Positions 9,290 through 18,134 of a stretch of DNA of 64,000 nt are shown piece after piece. The DNA is taken from contig JAJHOH010000001.1 of the NCBI GenBank assembly GCA_021651055.1, positions 4,096,001 through 4,160,000 on the forward strand, given 5' to 3'. The position numbers were made by a program, and so were the translations under genes. Source of the stretch: Candidatus Manganitrophus morganii. Lineage in GTDB: Bacteria; Nitrospirota; Nitrospiria; SBBL01; Manganitrophaceae. How positions within the stretch are numbered: the stretch's first letter is position 1; every line of letters begins with the position of its first letter. Under the pieces are notes generated by a model. The model had not been told where the DNA came from. It did no database searches and saw only the letters and a program-made list of their open reading frames with translations.

Positions 9290-9419
9290 ATTAAAATATC
9301 ATTAAATTTTTTCTTAGAACGCTAATGAATACGACATTTTCGGCGTTTTTTTCGGGGTATAAAAGACAAAAAACAACTGAGTACTAATTGGGAGAAAATG
9401 CGAAGTGATTTGAGGGGCG

Positions 9420-9495
9420 TGGTGAGCCGCCTGGGATTCGAACCCAGGACACCCGCCTTAAAAGGGCGGTGCTCTACCAACTGAGCTAGCGGCTC
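9420..9495 (-). tRNA. tRNA-Lys (anticodon UUU)
   Basis: A full cloverleaf is visible on the minus strand: acceptor stem GAGCCGC pairs with GCGGCTC, the D-arm contains AGTTGGTAGA, and the anticodon stem CCGCC/GGCGG encloses loop CTTTTAA, giving anticodon TTT. The T-arm is CTGGG-TTCGAAT-CCCAG, and the 3' CCA is encoded (complement of 9420-9422). It is 76 bases long. Its 3' end points into the AT-rich tract containing the PilZ-reductase operon. No integrase or repeated tRNA end was found nearby. Confidence 0.97.
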
Positions 9496-9609
9496 GCTTC
9501 GTATGCTATGAATGACAAGGCGATCTCTTCGGTCTGAAAAGATCGGAAAAGTGAAGATCTTTTTTAACATTTCTCGGAACCGGTGTCAACTTCTATCGTT
9601 CAAGTCGGT

Positions 9610-9638
9610 TTGAAATTTCCAGTCAGATCGACTATGAT
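9610..9638 (+). promoter_or_regulatory. Sigma-70-type promoter for the spermidine-synthase-like gene
   Basis: TTGAAA at 9610-9615, a 17-base spacer and TATGAT at 9633-9638 give a near-consensus promoter. The predicted transcription start is near 9645, about 25 bases before the gene's TTG start. Confidence 0.65.
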
Positions 9639-9670
9639 AAGGGGCTCATTTTTGGGGGGAGGCATCCAAC

Positions 9671-12600
9671 TTGGTTTCTATTCTCTTCTTTTTCTCCGGC
9701 GTCACCGCGCTGATCTACCAGATGGTCTGGATGCGCGAATTGGTCTTGGTTTTTGGCGCATCGATGTTTGCGATCTCCACCCTCCTGACCGCATTCATGG
9801 GGGGGCTGGCGCTGGGGAGCGATTTCTTCGGCCGGCGCGCCGACCGCTATTCAAATCCCCTGCGCATCTACGGCTTTCTTGAGCTTGGCATCGGAGGATA
9901 CGCTCTTCTCGTTCCGTTCCTCCTCTCCTCGCTGATTCCGATCTATCAGTATCTCCACGGTCTCTTTCACTTCTCGTTCTATATTTTCAGCTTGGTCCGG
10001 TTTGTCATGGCTGTGCTTGTCCTCCTTCTTCCGACCGCCTTAATGGGAGGAACCCTCCCTGTGCTCGCCCGCCTCTATAAAAATAATGCCGAGGTCGGAA
10101 AAGGGGTCGGACTTCTTTATGCCTTTAATACGTTGGGGGCGGTGATCGGGGTTTTGGGGGCCGGGTTTGTCCTCCTTCCCGCTTTGGGTCTGAACAAAAC
10201 GGTACTTCTTGCGGCGGCGCTCAATGGCGCGGTCGGTCTTCTTGCGATCTGGCGCGGAAAACATCGAATCGTCCCTGTCGAGACCTCCGCCGAAAGGACG
10301 CCGGTCTCCGCGCCGAAACATCCGCAATCACCGCGGCGGATTTTATTGATCACCTTCGCCCTTTCCGGGTTTGCGGCGATGATTTATGAGGTGGTTTGGA
10401 CGCGCATCTTGACCCTGATCCTCGGGTCGACCCTCTACTCCTTTGCAACCATGCTCGCCACCTTTCTCATGGGGCTTGCGATCGGGAGCTTTCTCTTTTC
10501 CCTCTTCTTGAAGCGGTTTTCGCGCCCCCTTCTTTTGCTGGCCCTCGTACAAGGGGGGATCGCGCTGTTTGCTTTCGGGGGGGAATTTCTTTTTCCCCTC
10601 CTCCCCGTTCTCTTCTTCAAGCTCCTTGAAATCTTCCACTCGGAGGGGGGAATTATTTCCGTCTCCAAATTCTTCATTGTCGCCGCCGTGATGCTGATCC
10701 CGACCGTTCTGATGGGAGGGGTTTTCCCGCTGGTGATCCATCTTCTGACCCGGGGAGAGAGTTCCTCTCGAGAGCCTAAACGAAAAAACCAACCGATGAT
10801 CGATACCGGGTTGGGGTCGATCGTCGGCCGCGCCTATGCCATTAATACGGTCGGAACGATCGTCGGTTCCTTCTCGGTCGGATTTATCCTCCTCCCGGCG
10901 CTCGGCATTCAGAAAAGCCTCCACGTTGCCATCTTCACCAACGCCATTTTAAGCCTTCTTCTCTGGATGCAGATGCGCGAAATCGGAGAGGCGCGCCTTT
11001 GGGCGGTCGGCGGGGTCGGCGCGTTTCTCGTTGTCGTCGGCTTCTCGACCCCGGCCTGGAACCCGCTGCAGATGTCGAGCGAGCTCTTCGGGAAATTATC
11101 GACCCTCGATCTTCTTTTCTATAAAGAGGGAATCTCGTCCACCGTCACGGTGGTTCAGCACCCGACCCTGGCGAAGCACCCTCATCTCACCCTGGCGATC
11201 GACGGCAAGGCGAATGCCTCCACCACCGGCGACATGAAGACGCAGCTGCTTGTCGGCCATCTCCCGATGCTCCTTGCGCCGGAGGCAAAGGAGGTCATCT
11301 CGATCGGACACGGTTCCGGGATCACGACCGGCGCCATCGCGACCCATCCCCTCTCGAAGCTTGTCACCCTGGAAATCGAGCCGGCGGTCGTCGAGGCGTC
11401 GCGCTTCTTCGATCCGTTCAACGGAAGTGTCCTCGAGGACCCGCGCGTTCAAATCGTGGTCGACGACGCGCGCAACTACCTCATCCTCTCGAAAGAGCGC
11501 TTCGACGTGATCGTTTCCGAGCCGTCGCATCCCTGGCGAAGCGGCTCCTCCAAACTCTTTACGGAGGAGTTTTTTCGTCTGGGCCGATCGCGTTTACGTC
11601 CGGGGGGAATTTTCGCTCAGTGGATTCATTTTTACGGCATCCGGGCGCCGGAACTGAAGGCGGTGATCCGGACCTTCCATTCCGTTTTTCCGCACGTCTT
11701 TATTTTTTATACAGACGCCGGCGATCTGATCCTGATCGGCTCCGATCGCGAAATCGTCATTGACCGGGAGGAGATCGCCCGGCGGATGGCGGTCCATGCC
11801 GTTGCAAACGATCTCGCGCGGGCCGAGGTCTACTCTCCTTATGATCTCTGGGCTTATTTTCTTCTCGGGCCCGGCGAGATCGAGCGTTACACCGGCGACG
11901 GGATCTTCAACACCGACGATTATACCGTCGTCGAGTTCCAAACGCCGAAGTCGCTTTTCGAAGATACCCTCTCGATTCATATGGCCGACATGAAAGGGGC
12001 GTCGCGCGGCGGCGAGCTTTATCTGATTGATCCGGCGGAATCCAACAGCGCAAAGGGAGAAGCGTTTTTCGCCATCGCCAAGGCGCTCCTTCGGAATGGA
12101 AAAGAGAGCAACGCCCGCGACATGATCCAAAAGGGGCTTCTTCTCCATCCGTCCGCCGAGGGGGATTGGCTGATGGGCTCGCTTTTTCAGAAACAGGAAG
12201 ATCGCGACAGCGCCTTCCGCGCCTGGCAGGCCGCTCTGAAAAAGGATCCCTCGCATGCGGAGGCCTCCCTGAGTCTGGCCAAGTTGTACCAGGAGCAAGG
12301 GGCGTTTGATCAAGCCGAGCCGCTTCTGTCTCGCCTACGCAAGGACCATCCGGAAAAGCGGATCGCCGCCTTTTATCATGGCGTCAATCTCTACTATCTC
12401 GGCCAGTATCAGAGGGCGCTGGATGAGCTCGAGCAAGGAAGGGTCTTCTCGGAGCCGTTCGTCTACTACTATCAGAGTCTCGTTTTTGGTAAGCTGAAAA
12501 AAGAAGCAGAGGCCAGCCAGGCGCTGGGCCGATTTATCACGAGTCTCAACGATTGGCGAAAGGATCTGGAGATGGAGCCGAAGCGCTTCTCCACCCTCCC

Positions 12601-12979
12601 TTATGCCAAGCAGATCGAATGGCGAAAGAAAAATGGAATCGAGATTCCGGAGGAAGAGCGAATGGCGCTCCTTTTCAACAGATTGGTGGCAACCCCGTTG
12701 AGCCATCTCTACAGCGGAACGGGTCTCTTCATTTTGGGAATGTTCGAGCCGGCCAGCGTCGAGCTGGAGAAAGCGGCGGAGCAACTTGGGAATCAGGCCT
12801 CCGGAAGCATGGTGCAGTATTATCTCGGTCTGGCTTATCAAGAGAGGGGGCAAACGGCTTCGGCCCGGCAGGCACTGGAAACATTCATTTCGCACTCTCC
12901 GCTCGACCCGAAAGATATCCGGATTGAGGCGGCCAAGCGCACCCTCGATCGGTTAAAACAGCCGAAGGGGGTCTCTTAA
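9671..12979 (+). CDS. Fused membrane/spermidine-synthase-like/TPR protein
   Basis: An 1102-residue protein of the MFS-fused spermidine-synthase-like family. The start is TTG at 9671 with a G-rich GGGGGGAGG eight bases upstream. Residues 1-460 are membrane helices built as two related halves: 'GVTALIYQMVWMRELVLVFG' near the N-terminus recurs as 'GFAAMIYEVVWTRILTLILG' near residue 240. Residues about 480-720 form a Rossmann methyltransferase-fold domain of the polyamine synthase type, with 'GHGSGITTG' as the nucleotide loop, 'TLEIEPAVVEAS' and 'VDDARNYL'. The later 'SEPSHPW' replaces the usual acidic substrate loop, so polyamine synthesis is not assured. Residues about 760-1100 are TPR-like helical pairs. 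The M14 gene follows without a gap, implying an operon. The natural substrate is unknown. Confidence 0.85.
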   Translation: MVSILFFFSGVTALIYQMVWMRELVLVFGASMFAISTLLTAFMGGLALGSDFFGRRADRYSNPLRIYGFLELGIGGYALLVPFLLSSLIPIYQYLHGLFHFSFYIFSLVRFVMAVLVLLLPTALMGGTLPVLARLYKNNAEVGKGVGLLYAFNTLGAVIGVLGAGFVLLPALGLNKTVLLAAALNGAVGLLAIWRGKHRIVPVETSAERTPVSAPKHPQSPRRILLITFALSGFAAMIYEVVWTRILTLILGSTLYSFATMLATFLMGLAIGSFLFSLFLKRFSRPLLLLALVQGGIALFAFGGEFLFPLLPVLFFKLLEIFHSEGGIISVSKFFIVAAVMLIPTVLMGGVFPLVIHLLTRGESSSREPKRKNQPMIDTGLGSIVGRAYAINTVGTIVGSFSVGFILLPALGIQKSLHVAIFTNAILSLLLWMQMREIGEARLWAVGGVGAFLVVVGFSTPAWNPLQMSSELFGKLSTLDLLFYKEGISSTVTVVQHPTLAKHPHLTLAIDGKANASTTGDMKTQLLVGHLPMLLAPEAKEVISIGHGSGITTGAIATHPLSKLVTLEIEPAVVEASRFFDPFNGSVLEDPRVQIVVDDARNYLILSKERFDVIVSEPSHPWRSGSSKLFTEEFFRLGRSRLRPGGIFAQWIHFYGIRAPELKAVIRTFHSVFPHVFIFYTDAGDLILIGSDREIVIDREEIARRMAVHAVANDLARAEVYSPYDLWAYFLLGPGEIERYTGDGIFNTDDYTVVEFQTPKSLFEDTLSIHMADMKGASRGGELYLIDPAESNSAKGEAFFAIAKALLRNGKESNARDMIQKGLLLHPSAEGDWLMGSLFQKQEDRDSAFRAWQAALKKDPSHAEASLSLAKLYQEQGAFDQAEPLLSRLRKDHPEKRIAAFYHGVNLYYLGQYQRALDELEQGRVFSEPFVYYYQSLVFGKLKKEAEASQALGRFITSLNDWRKDLEMEPKRFSTLPYAKQIEWRKKNGIEIPEEERMALLFNRLVATPLSHLYSGTGLFILGMFEPASVELEKAAEQLGNQASGSMVQYYLGLAYQERGQTASARQALETFISHSPLDPKDIRIEAAKRTLDRLKQPKGVS

Positions 12980-13789
12980 ATGGGGTCGATTGCGCCGACA
13001 CATAAAGTCCGCTCTTATTCGGAAACGATCGAGCGGATGCTCCGGTCGGTAAAGGAGACAAAAGGGATAGAGGCCCATCTCCTCGGAACGGTTCGCGCCA
13101 ATCCTCATCGGTATCCTTTTTGGATGGTTTCGACCCCCGAGGGTCGGGGGAAAAAAAAGATCTGCCTTTCCGGAGGGATTCATGGCGATGAGCCGGCCGG
13201 CGTCGAGGCGATCCTCGCCGTCATCGAAATGATCCGGAACCGGCCGGCGCTTCTTGGCCGGTTTCAGTTTATCCTTTTTCCCTGCATCAACCCGTTCGGG
13301 TATGAGCACCACACACGTGAGAACGGGTCTCGAATAGATCTCAACCGGCAGTATGTCCGGAAGCGGCCCGCCGCAGAAATACGCTTCGTCAAAAAGGTCA
13401 TCGATGGGAAGAGGTTTGATCTCGATGTCGAGTTCCATGAGGATATCGACACGCCGGGATTTTATATGTACGAGGTTTTTCGCAGTCCGGCCCAAGCGGT
13501 CGGCCGGAAGATCATCCGGCGGGTGGCGAAGAAATATCCGATCAATCTTCAGACCGAAATCGAAGGGGCCCCGGCCGAAAAGGGATTAATCAGCCCCGAT
13601 GTTTCCTCTGATTTTTTTAAACGGCGCTTCGCTCGGAAGCGGCAGTGGCCGCAGGCGCTCTACTTCTACATGAACGGCACCTCCCACGTCATCACCTCCG
13701 AGACCCCGGTGCATCTTAAAATGCAGGAGCGGGTCGAGATCCATCTCATCGCCCTTAAAACGGCGCTGGAGAGATTACTCTCCGCGTGA
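12980..13789 (+). CDS. M14-family zinc carboxypeptidase/desuccinylase-like hydrolase
   Basis: A 269-residue zinc hydrolase of the succinylglutamate desuccinylase/aspartoacylase branch of family M14. The first two zinc ligands are His68 and Glu71 in 'GGIHGDEPAG'. 'DLNRQY' follows as the substrate-binding Asn-Arg motif, the third ligand is the His in 'DVEFHED', and a late Glu in 'VITSETP' matches the catalytic glutamate. There is no signal peptide, so it acts in the cytoplasm. The ATG starts immediately after the TAA of the preceding gene, so the two are probably coupled. Cleavage of an amide or acyl-amino acid made or used by the neighbouring synthase-like protein is only inference. Confidence 0.85.
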   Translation: MGSIAPTHKVRSYSETIERMLRSVKETKGIEAHLLGTVRANPHRYPFWMVSTPEGRGKKKICLSGGIHGDEPAGVEAILAVIEMIRNRPALLGRFQFILFPCINPFGYEHHTRENGSRIDLNRQYVRKRPAAEIRFVKKVIDGKRFDLDVEFHEDIDTPGFYMYEVFRSPAQAVGRKIIRRVAKKYPINLQTEIEGAPAEKGLISPDVSSDFFKRRFARKRQWPQALYFYMNGTSHVITSETPVHLKMQERVEIHLIALKTALERLLSA

Positions 13790-13853
13790 TCTCTGACTTC
13801 CTGCTTCTCTCCTTAATTACTCCGTAATCCGCATTCGCCATGCCGCATTGCCC

Positions 13854-16046
13854 CTAAAAGATGCTGGCAAACTTCCGCGATCCGGTGGCCCCCAGCCCTT
13901 TCAAGGTGAACATGAATGAGAACTCGTTTCGGGTGCGGAGGTCCAGGTAAGTGACCGTGATTCCCCAGCACTGGTCTTCGTATTGGAGGCCGTAGGCGAT
14001 TTCGACGAACTTGCTTGTTTCGGCGTCGAAGTAGGCGCGGCTGGCAAGGCTGACCCCCCAGGGGGTTCGGATCACGATCTTCTCCGTCCAGAACTGAATG
14101 CGGGGGGCCGCCTCCTCATCGCCGAGATAGAGCGGATTGAAGAGGTCTCCCCGCTGCGGAAGGGTCCCTCCCCGCGTGTAGCGCTGTCCAAGGGAGGCGA
14201 TCAGATATGGGGGGAGGTTGATCGTCAGATCGGTGTTCCAGAAGGAGAAGCGACGATCGTAGAGGTCATAGAAGGCGTCGAAACCGAGAGAGAGATAATC
14301 GGTGAAGTGAACCACCGCCTCGCCGCGAAAATCGGAGAAGGGATCCGTGTCTTCTTCATCCGACCGGGCGTCCCGCAGGTTGTAGGTCTCGGTGAATCGA
14401 AGGTAGATTCTTTCTTGCATCACTCCCTTCACGTCCCGCCGCATAAAACGCTGCGTCACCGAAGCGGTCACCGCGTTGCGGTCTTGGAGCTGGTCGAGTT
14501 CGTCGAATTGTGGAACGTCGGGGTGGTCCTCCACCGGGATATACTCATACATGAGTGACGGGCTCAACAGGTGAACGCTCCCTCCCCGCTCTTTGGAAAG
14601 GTGCTCTTCCCAATGAAGGCCGGTTGGAAAAATCTCCCGGCTGACCGGCTCCTCGGTCGTTCCCCGGCTGTACCAGGTCTCCCGGATCCCGGCCCAGGGG
14701 GTCAGTGTTCCGGCCCCGGAAAGGGAAATCGGGGCGGAAAGCTTTGGATAAAGATCGACCCGCTGGGTGGTCAGTCCCTCCGAGCGCCAGAAGTTCACGG
14801 CGTTGCTCTCAAAGTTGAAGTAGACCGGTGATTGGCCGAGACGATGCTCAATCAGGCTGTAGCCGACCTCTGGAAGACGCTGCGCGGTGGTGCTGTTGCT
14901 CGGCGTCGTCAGGTCTTGGGTATACCGGCCGAGAAGATAGGTGAACGATTCGTCCCCGCGATAGGTGACGAAGAGGTTCGATTCGATATTCTGCTGCGCC
15001 CGCTCGTCGGTGGCGTCCGAGAGCTCCTGGAAAAAATCCTGTTGGTTGACGTAGTGAACATCGATCTTGGCGTTGATCCGATCGGTAAAACGCTGTTCGT
15101 GGTTGTAGCGGATTTCCCATTTTCCGACTTGGTCTTCTTTATCGTAAAAATAATTCGTTTCTAGGTGCCCCCGCGAGAACTTCGATAAGACGTAGCGGTA
15201 CTCCAGTCCCACGCCGTCCCCCCGGGCGCCGCGGTGATCGAGATTGAACGTCACGTCCTGGCTTTTTGAAATGGCCCAGAAGAAGTCTTGGTTGTAGCGG
15301 AACCCGTCGCGAGAGCTGTACCCCATTCGCGGAATCAACAGACCGGTTTGGCGTTCGGTCTTCGCCGGATAGAGGAGATACGGAAGATAGAGAATCGGAA
15401 CCTCGTTTGCGTAGAAGACGACATTGCGCGCCGTTATATAGCCGTCGATCTGAAGCCGGAGGCGCTGCGCGCGGATGTGCCAATCGGGGTCCTCGATGCA
15501 GTCACAGGCGGTAAAATAGGCATTCTCAAGGAGGTAGCGATCGAGTGCGTGACGCTCGGCTTTGTCCGCTTCGATGTGATAGTTTTCGACCTCGATGAAG
15601 ATTTCGGCATTGTGGAGGACGCCGAGTTGTGTGTTGACATCGAGTTCGACCCGTGAGGCGTCGATACGGTCGTCACCGTCGGTGAAGCGGACGTTTCCCT
15701 CGGCGATCAGTCGGCCGGTCCGATTATCGAGTCTGATGGCGTCGGCCTCGATCCGAAGCGGTCCCTGGATCGCGACCACCGATCCCTCGGCGATGAAAAG
15801 ATCTTCCTCCCGCCGATATTCAAGACGGTCGGCGTCGAGTTGAATCGGCTCGTTTGCTTCCGGGCGACCCAACACGGCTTCGTTCATTTCTTGGGGAAGC
15901 CCCCAAGCCGTCGCGGGAAGGAGAAAACCGATCACCAGCAGGATCAGGGAGAAGGACTTTGATGGGAAGCCGAAAAGTCCAAAAAACCAAATGAGTGCGC
16001 TTCCCCTGTAAAGGGAACGAAGCAGTTCTCCGGAGCGAGGGATCAT
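13854..16046 (-). CDS. lptD: LPS-assembly protein LptD (OstA)
   Basis: Outer-membrane translocon that inserts lipopolysaccharide into the outer leaflet with LptE. The 730-residue protein has an N-terminal hydrophobic signal (about 28-50, cleavage near TAWG). An OstA/LptA-like jelly-roll follows (about 65-180), with the repeated pattern 'IQLDADRLEYRREEDLFIAEG...IEADAIRLDNRTGRLIAEG'. Then comes a long alternating beta-barrel domain to the C-terminus, which ends in Phe as expected for outer-membrane barrels. Length fits the family. Cysteines 'CDC' near residue 183 are the main ones visible, so the two-disulfide pattern of E. coli LptD is not evident. It overlaps folC by ATGA and follows it in the same transcript. 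This gene shows the host has an LPS-bearing outer membrane. Confidence 0.9.
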   Translation of the reverse strand: MIPRSGELLRSLYRGSALIWFFGLFGFPSKSFSLILLVIGFLLPATAWGLPQEMNEAVLGRPEANEPIQLDADRLEYRREEDLFIAEGSVVAIQGPLRIEADAIRLDNRTGRLIAEGNVRFTDGDDRIDASRVELDVNTQLGVLHNAEIFIEVENYHIEADKAERHALDRYLLENAYFTACDCIEDPDWHIRAQRLRLQIDGYITARNVVFYANEVPILYLPYLLYPAKTERQTGLLIPRMGYSSRDGFRYNQDFFWAISKSQDVTFNLDHRGARGDGVGLEYRYVLSKFSRGHLETNYFYDKEDQVGKWEIRYNHEQRFTDRINAKIDVHYVNQQDFFQELSDATDERAQQNIESNLFVTYRGDESFTYLLGRYTQDLTTPSNSTTAQRLPEVGYSLIEHRLGQSPVYFNFESNAVNFWRSEGLTTQRVDLYPKLSAPISLSGAGTLTPWAGIRETWYSRGTTEEPVSREIFPTGLHWEEHLSKERGGSVHLLSPSLMYEYIPVEDHPDVPQFDELDQLQDRNAVTASVTQRFMRRDVKGVMQERIYLRFTETYNLRDARSDEEDTDPFSDFRGEAVVHFTDYLSLGFDAFYDLYDRRFSFWNTDLTINLPPYLIASLGQRYTRGGTLPQRGDLFNPLYLGDEEAAPRIQFWTEKIVIRTPWGVSLASRAYFDAETSKFVEIAYGLQYEDQCWGITVTYLDLRTRNEFSFMFTLKGLGATGSRKFASIF

Positions 16047-17344
16047 CCTCGTAGCAGGGAGGGAACGGTTCCGGAATAAACCGCCTTGGCCTCCCCGACG
16101 GTATAGAGCGATCCGGTGATGACGAGGGTATCCTCCGGACGCAGGTTCGACTCGACGTAGTCGATCGCGTCGGGCACCCGCTCTCGGACGGTTTGAACCG
16201 GCGACCCCTTCTCAATGGAGGCGATCAGGAGATCGGGCTCGGCCGCCCGATCGATGTCGGGCCGGGTCAGGACGATCTCATCGACCCAGGGGAGAAGCGG
16301 GTTCAGAATGTCGCGGATATTTTTGTCACGCATGATTCCGGCGATCAGCCAGTGTTTTCCGCGCCGCGAGGAATCGACCTCTCTGAGAAAGTCGGCCAGC
16401 GCCCTCGCTCCCGCCGGGTTATGGGCGCCGTCGAGAAGAATGAGCGGCCGCCGCCGGATCACTTCCAGCCGTCCGGTCCACTCCACCTCTCGGATTCCTT
16501 CGAGGATCGCCTCCTCTGAAAGAGCGATGCCCTTCGCTTGAAGCTGCTCGATCATCCCCAGGGCGACCGCCGTGTTCCGCACCTGGTGCCGTCCAAGCAG
16601 TGGAGAGTGGACCGTTCTCGCGCGCTCTCCCCGATATACAAAACCCTCCGGGCGGTCCCCTTCCACGTTGATTTCGTGATCAAGGCGGAGGAGCGGCGCC
16701 CCCTTCAATCGGGCCGCTTGCTCAAAGAGGGCGAGGACCTCGGGCTGGGCGGCCCCGGTGATCAGAGGGACCTCCATTTTGATAATCCCGGCTTTTTCAG
16801 ACGCGATTTGAACGATCGTCACCCCCAGGTAACGTTCATGATCGAGATCGATATGGGTGATGGCGGTCACCAACGGCACCAGGAGGTTGGTTGCATCGAA
16901 TCGTCCCCCGAGACCGACCTCCACCACCGCCAGATCGACCTTCGCCTCCGCAAAGTAGAGGAAGGCGATCGCGGTGGTGAACTCAAAAAAGGTCAAGGAA
17001 AGGGCCAGCTCGGGCTCTTCTTCCTCGATTCGTTTTCTTAAGAGGTTCGTCAGTCGAACGATTTGGTCCGGTTCAATCGGCTTTCCCGAGATGCGAATCC
17101 GTTCCGAGAAGTCGATCAGATGGGGGGAAGTGTAGAGGCCGACGCGGTATCCTCCCCGTTTCAGAATGGAAGCGACGGTCGCGGCGGTCGAGCCCTTCCC
17201 GTTCGTTCCGCCGATATGGACGGAGCGATATTTTCGCTCGGGATGATCGATCAGACGGAGAAGGCGCTCCATCCGCTCCAGGCCCGGGCGGATGCCGTGC
17301 CACTGCAGGCGGTAGAGGTAGTCGAGTGCATCGGTATAAGACAT
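16043..17344 (-). CDS. folC: Dihydrofolate/folylpolyglutamate synthase
   Basis: Mur-ligase-family ATP enzyme that adds glutamate to dihydropteroate and to folates in the cytoplasm. The 433-residue protein starts MSYTDALDYL and has the ATP loop 'GGTNGKGST' at about 44-52. 'TSPHL', 'ERIRI' and 'TFFEFTTAIAF' follow. The central Mur-like 'VEVGLGGRFDATN' and 'ITHIDLDHERYLG' segments are present, as are the C-terminal 'LLDGAHNPAGARAL' and 'GSLYTVGEA'. All hallmark motifs are intact and length is normal. It is the upstream gene of lptD, linked by a four-base overlap; this pairing is not metabolic and probably just shares a promoter. An AT-rich TTATGATAAAT about 18 bases upstream of the start could be its -10 region. 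Confidence 0.93.
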   Translation of the reverse strand: MSYTDALDYLYRLQWHGIRPGLERMERLLRLIDHPERKYRSVHIGGTNGKGSTAATVASILKRGGYRVGLYTSPHLIDFSERIRISGKPIEPDQIVRLTNLLRKRIEEEEPELALSLTFFEFTTAIAFLYFAEAKVDLAVVEVGLGGRFDATNLLVPLVTAITHIDLDHERYLGVTIVQIASEKAGIIKMEVPLITGAAQPEVLALFEQAARLKGAPLLRLDHEINVEGDRPEGFVYRGERARTVHSPLLGRHQVRNTAVALGMIEQLQAKGIALSEEAILEGIREVEWTGRLEVIRRRPLILLDGAHNPAGARALADFLREVDSSRRGKHWLIAGIMRDKNIRDILNPLLPWVDEIVLTRPDIDRAAEPDLLIASIEKGSPVQTVRERVPDAIDYVESNLRPEDTLVITGSLYTVGEAKAVYSGTVPSLLRG

Positions 17345-17579
17345 GATTCCCCACGTGGATTGGCCTTCTTATTTATCATAACCGCGCGCCGAATTCAAGA
17401 AGACTCCGGGTGTCATCGGCTTCCATCCAGCCGGGAGAGAGCGTCTTCATCCCTCTGTTCCGACGATTCCTCTAGACTCCGACCGGCTCTTTTGGTATGG
17501 TCATTATCCAAAATCATTTTGTTTCTGTGTCGGACGGTGGATCGTCGTTTTCGTATCGGTATTCGGTGAAGGAGGGTCG

Positions 17580-18128
17580 ATGGGTCAGTTTGTAGATCGG
17601 ATGATTCGCGCAGCGCAGCTCGATGAGAATCTCTATGAAGAGGTGGAAGCCGACAAGGGAGCGATGAAACAGGCGATCGGGGTCGTGGTCCTCTCCAGCC
17701 TGGCGGCCGGAATCGGAACGATGAGTCAGGGGGGAGGAATCGGGCGGCTGGCGCTCGGCACGGTGGCGGCCCTCATCGGCTGGTATATTTGGGCCTTTCT
17801 GATCTATGTGATCGGGACGAAGATGCTTCCGGAGCCGCAGACCAGGGCGGACCATGGAGAGCTGCTCCGGACCCTCGGATTCGCCAGCGCCCCCGGCCTG
17901 CTCCGGGTATTGGGCTTCCTCCCTGCCGTCAGCGGCATTGTTTTGATGGGGTCTTCGATCTGGATGCTGATCGCCATGGTGGTGGCGGTAAGACAGGCCC
18001 TTGATTATCAGAGCACCCTGCGCGCCGTCGGCGTCTGCGTCGTCGGGTGGGTGATTCAGATTGCGGTCCTCATTTTTGTCATGGTCGTCGGCGGCGGGGT
18101 CGCCAGTCAGACAGGACCCACGCCGTAG
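17580..18128 (+). CDS. Yip1-family membrane protein
   Basis: A 182-residue integral membrane protein. A polar amphipathic N-terminus (MGQFVDRMIRAAQLDENLYEEVEADK) is followed by about four to five hydrophobic helices with glycine-rich stretches. The pattern 'ALIGWYIWAFLIYVIGTKMLPE', 'LLRTLGFASAPGLLRVLGF' and 'AVRQALDYQSTLRAVGV' is characteristic of bacterial Yip1-domain proteins. The start is supported by AAGGAGGG six bases before the ATG. The family has no established biochemical role in bacteria. It stands alone, converging with the SDR gene six bases away. Confidence 0.8.
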   Translation: MGQFVDRMIRAAQLDENLYEEVEADKGAMKQAIGVVVLSSLAAGIGTMSQGGGIGRLALGTVAALIGWYIWAFLIYVIGTKMLPEPQTRADHGELLRTLGFASAPGLLRVLGFLPAVSGIVLMGSSIWMLIAMVVAVRQALDYQSTLRAVGVCVVGWVIQIAVLIFVMVVGGGVASQTGPTP

Positions 18129-18134
18129 CTAAAG

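Noticed and set aside
6100-9495. Proven genomic island at tRNA-Lys
   Set aside because: No integrase, no attachment-site repeat and no mobility gene. Only composition and position support it, so it is given as a finding and not as a mobile element.
9322-9570. 82-codon minus-strand frame
   Set aside because: It reads straight through the tRNA-Lys gene.
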